Shown piece by piece: positions 57,013 to 63,694 of a DNA stretch of 63,694 nt; position 1 is the stretch's first letter, and every line of letters begins with the position of its first letter. The notes beneath the pieces were generated by a model. It was not told the DNA's origin and did not search any database. It was given only the letters and a program-made list of their open reading frames with translations. The stretch is from Acidimicrobiales bacterium (GTDB lineage Bacteria; Actinomycetota; Acidimicrobiia; Acidimicrobiales; Ilumatobacteraceae). Made by a program: the position numbers and the translations under genes. Where the stretch lies: positions 1-63,694 of the forward strand of contig JAURJB010000002.1 of NCBI GenBank assembly GCA_030832455.1, written 5' to 3'.

Positions 57013-59943
57013 TTAGTTCCCAATCAAGCCGAGTGCTTGCCGAATCAGTTCGCGGGCTTGGGCTTGCTTTTCCTGATACGTAGCAAAATCTGGGGGTGAT
57101 CCAGCCAACGCAGCGTCTGCTTGTTCAAACAACTCTTCCGCTTGAGCGAGGAGCTCTGGTGCAGACTGCGTTGTATCAGTTGTCGCACCAGGGATTGTGG
57201 TTGTTGGTACTGATTCATCTGGAGTAATTGCATCAGGTATTACCACTTGACCGTCATTGACACGATCACCAAGTGACCCGGTGTAACCCGGGAACAAGCG
57301 ACTAATTGCAGTGGTTAGATCATCCGCAATGACAACTTTGTTGTTGTGTGATGCAAGAAATTTCCTCACAAACACTTGACGCGCTGAAGCATCATCTGGG
57401 CGAACGAAGACCGGACGAACGTACACCAGACCTTTACCAACCGGAACAAACTGCAAGTCACCAAAAACCACTCGCGATCCTCTTTGGTCCAGCAACGTGA
57501 TCTGCTGAGAAACCGTTGCATCACTTCCAAATTCAGCAGCAATGGTTGCAGGTCCTTCAGGAAGTGGTTCCTTAACTGAGTACACCTTCATTTGCCCATA
57601 CGAACGTGGGTCACTTGAAACAACCATGAATGCGCGCAACTCTTTGCGGCCGTTGTCGGACGAAAATGGTACAAACGGCCGAAGCATAGAGAACGTTCCC
57701 ATTGAGTCCGTTACGCCTGGCTCATGAAAGATTGTGAAATACGGTTCAAAACGGGCCACGTTTGCGTCTTGCACATCAATGAGATCTGGCGTCAGTGAAG
57801 TGCTTTCTGCTCCAATGATTCCCGTTGCCCCCTCTGGTTCTCTTGGTGCTGCCTGGGCAACGCTCCATGCTGCATCGCGATTAAAAAACAACGTTGGATC
57901 TTCAAACTGATAACGGCCATACATGTTTGTCTGCACTCGAAATAGATCTTCTGGATATCGGAAATGTGCAATGAGATCACTTGGCGCTTCCGAAACTGGA
58001 GTTAGAAGGTTAGGGAAAATCTTGCCCCACGCATTGAGGATCGGGTCTGTTGAATCGACTTGGTAAAACGTGATGTCGCCTGAATATGCGTCAACAACAA
58101 CTTTGATGCTGTTGCGTACGTAATTGAATTGCGTATTTAGTCCGGAGCCCACTGTCAATTGGTCAGTATTTGCAGACTGGGCATTCGGGTAGCGATTTGT
58201 CAACGTAAAGCCATCAAGAATCCATTTCACCTGACCACTAACCACTGCTGGATATGGGTCTGCGTCATACTGGAAAAAAGGAGCAATCTTTTGGACTCGG
58301 TCCTTCACATTGCGAATCCATAAAATACGTGAATCTTGCTCAATCAAATTTGAGCCGAATAAGTTGTATTCGCCAAAGTTGAGAGCAAAAGCCAATCGAC
58401 GAGTAACTGAAGAGAGTTCAACACCACCAGTTCCCTTATATGGAGTTGCTTGTGTGTCGGGGCATGCTTGTTCGACCTGGTTTGTCTTAACGATTGAGTA
58501 CCCGCTCAGCCTCTCCCCGACATAGAGCTGCGGAGTCTTCACGCCAATGTCAATATACGTAGGGCGCCCATCTACCGTAACTCGGCTTGCTGGTGCAGCA
58601 ACGATTCCACATCCGTGGGTATATATGAGATGGCGAGACACCCACGTACGGTTGGGTATTCCTTCAATATTTAGTTCACGAGATCCCAAAATGACTTGTT
58701 GCAAGCGCCCGTCAATCACATATCGATCAACATCAAGATCACGAATTGCATAGAAGGATGTCCTGCCTTCATCGAGTGCGAATCGGTCACGCATTTCCAA
58801 TGGGTCCAACTGGCGTACATCTCGCAGTGGCGCTTCGTTGTCTGCAACCTCTGTTGCAGAAATTGGGCTGAACGACACGTCCTCCTGCAACACTTCATCA
58901 ATATTGAATGCAAACTTTGTCGCGGAGAGGTTATTGGCAATGTACGGAAGCTCTTTCGTACTCACGTTTGGCTGAACTGAAAAACGTTGAATCACTGCTG
59001 GGTAAATCGTTCCAGCAACAACAGCAACGAGCATCCACATCAATGTTGCTAACACCGGAATCCGCCAACCTTTTTGACGCACGTTCCACAGAAACAGTGC
59101 AGCCACGGCCAGTGAAACCAAAATCATCAAGTTGGTTGCGGGAAGCTGAGCATTGACATCGGTATATGTTGCGCCTCGAACGACACCGCGAGTTGATCCT
59201 GTTAGCGAATAGCGCGAGAGCCAATATCCTGCTGCGCGAATAACGGCAAGTGCAGCAAACAACACCGACAAGTGAACTTTTGCTTGAGGAGTAACCTTTC
59301 GACCTTGTACTTGCAAGCGGATTCCACCATTGAGGTAATGAATTGCCGCGGTAACCAACGTGATGAGCACAAAAGCGCCAAATAGCCAGTTAACAACAAA
59401 CTCAGCGAATGGCAAACGGAAAACGAAGAAGCCAATGTCTTGGCCGAAGAGTGGGTCAGTAACACCGAATGACTGGTGATTGCGAAACAACAGCCAGTCT
59501 TGCCATTGAGTAATTGCAGGTAGCCCAACCATGAACCCGAGTACAACGGAAACAACCAATCGAACCACCCACTGACGACTCCCGATGAGTTGGCGATATC
59601 CGGCTAAGGCACGTTCTTCTGGTGAAGGTGCAACAACGGTTGGTGCTATTCGATCTGCAAGCCAACCATTGAACGCCATCAGCCCCACGAAGACCAGCAC
59701 GAATACGGCACCAAGCGCGGCCTTTACTCCAATGGTTCCCCAAAACACGTCTCCTCTGCCAAGCGAGTTGTACCACAACGCATCTACATAAAAACCTGCG
59801 ATGCTTCTTCCGGAAACAAATAGGGCCACGAGTAATCCGATGATTACTGTTGCAATAATTCGTCCTCGTCCAGGACGCTTTATTCGAAAACCACCCTGAG
59901 AGTTGCGTGGACGGCGTGGAGGTAGGTCGGAAGGGTTGCGCAC
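57013..59943 (-). CDS. UPF0182 family membrane protein
   Basis: A 976-residue protein with about seven N-terminal membrane helices, a long extracytoplasmic region (WVSRHLIYTHGCGIVAAP is a family-conserved segment) and an acidic Glu/Ala-rich C-terminus. UPF0182 is highly conserved in actinobacteria but uncharacterised. It stands next to the DivIVA-type and Lon-like PDZ genes; UPF0182 next to the PDZ protease is a familiar actinobacterial pairing. It is 10 bases from the DivIVA-type gene upstream. Confidence 0.92.
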   Translation of the reverse strand: MRNPSDLPPRRPRNSQGGFRIKRPGRGRIIATVIIGLLVALFVSGRSIAGFYVDALWYNSLGRGDVFWGTIGVKAALGAVFVLVFVGLMAFNGWLADRIAPTVVAPSPEERALAGYRQLIGSRQWVVRLVVSVVLGFMVGLPAITQWQDWLLFRNHQSFGVTDPLFGQDIGFFVFRLPFAEFVVNWLFGAFVLITLVTAAIHYLNGGIRLQVQGRKVTPQAKVHLSVLFAALAVIRAAGYWLSRYSLTGSTRGVVRGATYTDVNAQLPATNLMILVSLAVAALFLWNVRQKGWRIPVLATLMWMLVAVVAGTIYPAVIQRFSVQPNVSTKELPYIANNLSATKFAFNIDEVLQEDVSFSPISATEVADNEAPLRDVRQLDPLEMRDRFALDEGRTSFYAIRDLDVDRYVIDGRLQQVILGSRELNIEGIPNRTWVSRHLIYTHGCGIVAAPASRVTVDGRPTYIDIGVKTPQLYVGERLSGYSIVKTNQVEQACPDTQATPYKGTGGVELSSVTRRLAFALNFGEYNLFGSNLIEQDSRILWIRNVKDRVQKIAPFFQYDADPYPAVVSGQVKWILDGFTLTNRYPNAQSANTDQLTVGSGLNTQFNYVRNSIKVVVDAYSGDITFYQVDSTDPILNAWGKIFPNLLTPVSEAPSDLIAHFRYPEDLFRVQTNMYGRYQFEDPTLFFNRDAAWSVAQAAPREPEGATGIIGAESTSLTPDLIDVQDANVARFEPYFTIFHEPGVTDSMGTFSMLRPFVPFSSDNGRKELRAFMVVSSDPRSYGQMKVYSVKEPLPEGPATIAAEFGSDATVSQQITLLDQRGSRVVFGDLQFVPVGKGLVYVRPVFVRPDDASARQVFVRKFLASHNNKVVIADDLTTAISRLFPGYTGSLGDRVNDGQVVIPDAITPDESVPTTTIPGATTDTTQSAPELLAQAEELFEQADAALAGSPPDFATYQEKQAQARELIRQALGLIGN

Positions 59944-59953
59944 GCAGAGGAGA

Positions 59954-61804
59954 TTAGTCGCCTATAGGCGCAATAAGGCATCGGCACCCGACGTGAGCCA
60001 TAGGGTGAACGTGCCCTGTTGGAAACTCGCTACCAATTTCAGTTGCGCCAGCAAGTGAATTGTCTTCAGCATCTGCACAGCTTGGGCCGTTCGGATCCAC
60101 CATCCAACACACTTTGGTTCCTTCGACCATTGAGAGATATGCGCCGCGGCTGTACGCCATGTGGCTGATATCGGCGACGTATTGCTCTACTCGCTGCAGC
60201 TTCATTTCGCGATACACATTGCGCACAAGCTGTGTCATTTCATCCTTATTGCCATTGCTCTGTTCAACACAACGCTGAATGCGCTCGCGCAACGGACGAA
60301 TTGTTGTTTCGTCAATTGACTGAGCAACAACCTTCAACACAGCACTACGCGTAACTTTCTTGCGTAAATCAGCCTTCAGTCCTTTGGAGAAACTCTGTGC
60401 ACCAGCCATAGCTGCAGACACCAATTCCTCAGCCATTGCTTCGACATACATCGCAAGATGCTCATCTGCCGAGGGAAGAACTTTCTCTAGTGCAACCACA
60501 GACTTTTTACCTTGTAAATACGTCAGTATTGAATTCTCCTCATCGGCGAGAACGCGTTTCATTTTGCGCGTAATCAATATCGAGATTGGCGCAAGCACCT
60601 CATCCCGATGATCAAACACACCTTGATCCAACTTCGGAACCACAACTTTGGGCTTTGTTGTCCGTGCTACTTCGGCAGTGCTCGTCTTTTTCAGACGAGC
60701 AAACAATTCATCAACTGATTTCTTGTTCTGCGAAACGGCTGCCGGTGGATGTACAGGCTCGGTTTCAGGAGCAACGACCGGTGTGTTTTGCTGATCTGCA
60801 ACCGGAGCCACATTGCGCTTTTTGCCAAATAGTTGCACTACCTCAGCAATATGTTCGGGTGCTTGGGGCTCGGCCGATGGATGATCAGACATACCCGCTT
60901 GCTGTTCAATGACATGGACAACAGGGTCATCTACAGCTGTTTCGTTGACCACGACTTCCACAATGGGTTCGGTCTCAATGGTTTCAACTTCAACAGACTC
61001 AATCTCAACGACTTCTATCTCGACACGTGTTTCCGGGGACTCCGTTACAACAACCGTTTCTGATTGTGGAATGGCATCGGGAACTTGAGTGTGATCAAAA
61101 AAGATTGGCGCAGTCGCATCGGCGGGAGTGCTGAGTCCGCTGACTCGTGCAACTTCTTCTGACAATTCATCAAACTCTGCGAGATCGCCAACGACATCAT
61201 TTGCGGCTGCTCGTGCACGATCGAATGCTGCTACCAAGCGATCACGGTCGTGAATCAAATGCTCAATCTGTTCACGTGCTAGTTCACGACGGCGCGCAAG
61301 TTCGCTCAGAACTTTCTCGCGATATTCCCGGGCCTCAATCACCATCTCTCGGCCTTGTTGTTTTGCTAAATCAATTTCTGCTTCGGCATCTGTCGCAGCA
61401 TCCATCCGCTGACGAGAAGCCTCTGTTTCGGCCTCTTGGCGAATTCGGGTGGCATCCGAACTCGCTTCCCGAACCAGTCGCTCTGCGGTTTCTGCCGCGC
61501 GAGCTATCTGTTGCTTTGCTGCTTCGCGTGCGGTGCTTAATACCCGTGCTGTTTCTTCACCCAATAAAGCGGTAACTGTTTCCTCATCAAGTGCTCCGGG
61601 TGCAGACATCCCACGTGTCTGCATTGAGCGAAGTTCGCTTTCTAAAAAGCGCTCTCGCTCTTGGAGACGTGCCAACTCGGCTGAAACACCTCGCAACAAA
61701 TCGCGGACTTCCTCTTGATCAAAGCCCCGTCGCCCAACGCTGAATTGCGCGGAGCCGACAGCCGCCGGTGAGGACGGGTCGGGGCGTGAAAAAGAAATTG
61801 CCAT
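59954..61804 (-). CDS. DivIVA-type coiled-coil protein with phage-MuF-like C-terminus
   Basis: A 616-residue protein. Residues about 20-60 (FSVGRRGFDQEEVRDLLRGV) match the DivIVA N-terminal membrane-curvature segment, followed by long charged coiled coil, a Val/Glu-rich low-complexity linker (about 250-300) and a C-terminal region of about 200 residues. The last 60 residues read CWMVDPNGPSCADAEDN, then a Gly/Pro-rich turn and HPMAHVGCRCL, strongly like the C-terminus of SPP1 gp7/MuF phage head proteins. A TACTCT hexamer lies seven bases before its ATG. It sits between UPF0182 and the Lon-like protease. Function unknown. Confidence 0.72.
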   Translation of the reverse strand: MAISFSRPDPSSPAAVGSAQFSVGRRGFDQEEVRDLLRGVSAELARLQERERFLESELRSMQTRGMSAPGALDEETVTALLGEETARVLSTAREAAKQQIARAAETAERLVREASSDATRIRQEAETEASRQRMDAATDAEAEIDLAKQQGREMVIEAREYREKVLSELARRRELAREQIEHLIHDRDRLVAAFDRARAAANDVVGDLAEFDELSEEVARVSGLSTPADATAPIFFDHTQVPDAIPQSETVVVTESPETRVEIEVVEIESVEVETIETEPIVEVVVNETAVDDPVVHVIEQQAGMSDHPSAEPQAPEHIAEVVQLFGKKRNVAPVADQQNTPVVAPETEPVHPPAAVSQNKKSVDELFARLKKTSTAEVARTTKPKVVVPKLDQGVFDHRDEVLAPISILITRKMKRVLADEENSILTYLQGKKSVVALEKVLPSADEHLAMYVEAMAEELVSAAMAGAQSFSKGLKADLRKKVTRSAVLKVVAQSIDETTIRPLRERIQRCVEQSNGNKDEMTQLVRNVYREMKLQRVEQYVADISHMAYSRGAYLSMVEGTKVCWMVDPNGPSCADAEDNSLAGATEIGSEFPTGHVHPMAHVGCRCLIAPIGD

Positions 61805-61825
61805 GCAAACAAGAGTACGCCCCGC

Positions 61826-62995
61826 CTAGAGCGAGATCGTGGCATTCGTAAGTCCGCTACCTCCAAGCGCCTCAAGAAATGCCAGCGCTTCATCAAGATC
61901 GTCAACTAACACCAAGCGAACCGACTTGCCCAATGCTGCCCTCGCCGCAGCAAGTTCATCGGCCGACTGCGACCTTGGCACGATGAAAAGATCTGCGCCA
62001 GCAGCCTTCACTGCCACGGCCTTTTGCGGTAATGCCCCAATCGAACCAATGGTTTCGTCCTCATTCATCGTCCCGGTTACCGCGACTTTCTTGCCACCAA
62101 ACAAGTCACCAGGTGTCATTTCATCAAGCAACGCCAACGTAAACGCAAATCCCGCTGAAGGTCCACCAATCTTGTTCGTGTCAATATCCACCTCAAAAGG
62201 CAGCACCACTCGACGAGTGTCTGCAGGAATGAATCCGATGATTGTTCGCCCAGGTTCGTCAGGGCTTTCAATGAGTTGAACACGGCGATCTTGGGCTTGT
62301 GATGTCTTATGAGCAATGACTGTCAACGTCACCACATCTCCCGCTTGTTTATCTGCCATTAACGGAACAAGGTCTGCCAGTGTTGGAATTGCTACTCCAT
62401 CAATTGCGGTCAAAGTATCGCCGGGGCTTAGCTGCTTACAGGCACTCAGTGTGGACTCAGTCTCAAGGCAAACAACATCTTGAACAATGATGTCGCCAAG
62501 TTCAAATGAAGCATCAAGACCAAGCCGCGTAAACGCCACATACTCGGCGATTTGTTTCGATGTCGTCATTGATTGAAAACCGATTTGCTGTTGCGAGCCA
62601 GGGTCGCCATCGCCGAATCTCTCTTTAAACGATTGAACTTCTACGTCGGGATCAACCGATCCAACGAATGTCTCGAGCGCAGTCATTTGTCCACCAAATG
62701 CTGTAACAAAAAGAACTGAGTTGTCCGATGGATACTGCGTGATTTGAGCCAATGCTTCTTTGGTAAATGTCAACCGGTCGCCGACTGGTTCTGCAGATCC
62801 AGGTGCAACTTCCCAGAACCGGACTTGCACGCTTGCTGACACAACAATGACCAGCAATAACAACCAGGCCGTGGTCAATAGCGGCAATGCCCACCACAAC
62901 TTTCGCTGTTCTGGCCGTGCTTCTTCCGTTGTAATCGGGGTCGGTGGTGGTAGCGGTACGCTGAATGGCATCGTGATGTTGTCGTTTTCGGTCAT
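61826..62995 (-). CDS. Lon-like PDZ serine protease (YlbL type)
   Basis: A 389-residue membrane-anchored protease: a transmembrane helix (LLTTAWLLLLVIVV, about residues 35-48), a PDZ domain (QLSPGDTLTAIDGVAIPTLADL) and a Lon-type S16 catalytic domain with IGGPSAGFAFTLALLD (Ser) and GALPQKAVAVKAAGAD (Lys). It would cleave membrane or periplasmic substrates. ATG 62995 is chosen; the open frame reaches 63079. It is divergent from the small membrane ORF and 21 bases upstream of the DivIVA-type gene. Confidence 0.9.
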   Translation of the reverse strand: MTENDNITMPFSVPLPPPTPITTEEARPEQRKLWWALPLLTTAWLLLLVIVVSASVQVRFWEVAPGSAEPVGDRLTFTKEALAQITQYPSDNSVLFVTAFGGQMTALETFVGSVDPDVEVQSFKERFGDGDPGSQQQIGFQSMTTSKQIAEYVAFTRLGLDASFELGDIIVQDVVCLETESTLSACKQLSPGDTLTAIDGVAIPTLADLVPLMADKQAGDVVTLTVIAHKTSQAQDRRVQLIESPDEPGRTIIGFIPADTRRVVLPFEVDIDTNKIGGPSAGFAFTLALLDEMTPGDLFGGKKVAVTGTMNEDETIGSIGALPQKAVAVKAAGADLFIVPRSQSADELAAARAALGKSVRLVLVDDLDEALAFLEALGGSGLTNATISL

Positions 62996-63122
62996 GGATT
63001 TCCCTGTTTTCGCTTCAACGTTTGGAGTGACCGCACGGGCTCTGCTTGCACTCATTCTTGCGGTTGGTGCACTCGCCATCCTTCATGGGTCTAAGCCTGC
63101 CAGACAACAGCGTAAAAGTGTT

Positions 63123-63296
63123 ATGCAGGTCAACATCAAAACGACACCTCTATATAGCGAGCCAGATGATCAACAACGCAAGTTCAGCCTGATTGGCTTA
63201 GTGGGCGGAAGTGCCGTGACTGGAGCCCTTATGGCCATTGTCGTATCAGTTGCTCTCGCATATGCCGTCACCACACTCACCAGCTTGTTGAAATGA
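63123..63296 (+). CDS. Small single-helix membrane protein, unknown function
   Basis: A 57-residue ORF: a short polar N-terminus (QVNIKTTPLYSEPDDQQRK) and one transmembrane helix (IGLVGGSAVTGALMAIVVSV). The start could be ATG 63123 or ATG 62994 in frame. It overlaps the downstream cytidylyltransferase gene by four bases (ATGA), so it is probably co-translated with it. No family recognised. Confidence 0.5.
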   Translation: MQVNIKTTPLYSEPDDQQRKFSLIGLVGGSAVTGALMAIVVSVALAYAVTTLTSLLK

Positions 63297-63694
63297 GTCT
63301 TATGAATCCGACAGCGATTGCGATCATCCCGGCGCGAGGAGGATCAAAAGGAATCCCCGACAAAAATCTTGCAACCGTTGGTGGCATTTCGCTTCTTGCG
63401 CGGACAATTTCTGCCTGCAAACTTTCCACAAAAATCTCTGCCACTTACGTATCCACCGACAGTGACGCAATCGCAAAAGTCGCAATCGAGTGTGGAGCCG
63501 AGGTGATTCGAAGACCACAAGCCATTGCTGGTGACAGTGCATCCAGTGAATCTGCCCTGCTGCACGCATTGGACGAGATAGCCAATGTGGGTTCGTTGCC
63601 GAAGTATTTATTGTTTGCACAATGCACATCACCATTCATTCATCAACAAGACGTTGATGGAATTCTTGCTGTTGTTGAATCTTTCAACTGTGCG
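63293..63694 (+). CDS. neuA: CMP-acylneuraminate cytidylyltransferase-type enzyme, 3' end cut by window edge
   Basis: The first 134 residues of a nucleotidyltransferase that runs off the right edge. The opening AIIPARGGSKGIPDKNL and AQCTSPF match the NeuA/KdsB-like CMP-sugar synthetase pattern (PARxGSKxxxxKN). It would activate a sialic-acid-like nonulosonic acid with CTP. ATG 63293 overlaps the small membrane ORF by four bases; ATG 63302 is an alternative. Pathway partners lie beyond the window, so the sugar is unknown. Confidence 0.85.
   Translation, partial: MSLMNPTAIAIIPARGGSKGIPDKNLATVGGISLLARTISACKLSTKISATYVSTDSDAIAKVAIECGAEVIRRPQAIAGDSASSESALLHALDEIANVGSLPKYLLFAQCTSPFIHQQDVDGILAVVESFNCA

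Noticed and set aside
61642-61905. Small basic ORFs overlapping the DivIVA-type and protease genes
   Set aside because: Shadow frames of the two real genes; no independent start signal.

Overview
The window looks like a stretch of chromosome from a high-density, moderate-GC actinobacterium. Mycofactocin genes, a UPF0182 protein beside a Lon-like PDZ protease, ispD-ispF-rlmB, an ethylmalonyl-CoA mutase-type enzyme and a leaderless start architecture all point to Actinobacteria. By inference the source is an Acidimicrobiia-like lineage, perhaps a freshwater or marine one with compact genomes. Intergenic gaps are tiny, neighbouring genes often overlap as ATGA, TAATG or TAGTG, and I see no insertion sequence, prophage, CRISPR array or integrase. 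No stretch of more than 300 bases lacks a gene.

Layout. 1-7174: a mycofactocin locus. A MoxR ATPase and an NDMA-dependent alcohol dehydrogenase point left; mftA, mftB, mftC, a PlsY-like acyltransferase, a DedA membrane protein, mftE and mftF point right. MftD and MftG are not in the window. 7270-9994: a diverged alanine racemase relative, a membrane acyltransferase-like protein and uracil-DNA glycosylase. 10024-14658: a monooxygenase-fold protein, an SRPBCC protein, a sulfatase, agmatine deiminase plus N-carbamoylputrescine amidase (putrescine synthesis), and glutathione peroxidase. 14735-19534: a methyltransferase, BioY, a nucleoside-salvage run (purine nucleoside phosphorylase, amidohydrolase, cytidine deaminase) and a PhyH-type oxygenase.

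19539-23686: a leftward lysC / methyltransferase / threonine-dehydratase-like / asd operon. 23730-29553: cyclophilin, an S51-like protein, a tyrosine phosphatase, then 3-hydroxyacyl-CoA dehydrogenase, aat and an ethylmalonyl-CoA mutase-like enzyme. 29558-38472: a LysM protein, glycerate kinase, a LytR_C protein, tRNA-Thr, rlmB, ispF, ispD, a Crp-type regulator, dienelactone hydrolase, a sigma-region-4-like regulator, a copper ATPase, a tiny membrane ORF and tRNA-Lys.

38557-46149: a Leloir-pathway island (aldose epimerase, GH36 alpha-galactosidase, galT, galK) facing a GH2 beta-galactosidase. 46154-54644: hemolysin-III-like protein, M14 carboxypeptidase, PQ-loop transporter, an unrecognised coiled-coil protein behind a perfect 24-bp palindrome, a DUF885 peptidase-like protein, L,D-transpeptidase, deoC, thymidine kinase and a VanZ-like protein. 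54644-63694: a saccharopine-dehydrogenase-like enzyme, FKBP, initiator tRNA-Met, a small coiled-coil protein, UPF0182, a DivIVA-type protein with a phage-MuF-like tail, a Lon-like protease, a small membrane protein and a truncated CMP-sialic-acid-synthetase-type gene at the right edge.

The strongest lead is the mycofactocin cluster that carries a PlsY-like acyltransferase and a DedA protein where mftD normally sits. Secondary leads are the DivIVA/MuF-like fusion, the palindrome between divergent starts at 49.1 kb, the small membrane ORF and palindrome upstream of the copper ATPase, and a recurrent TANNNT-6nt-ATG leaderless promoter pattern. Functional calls rest on motifs read by eye; no database search was run.
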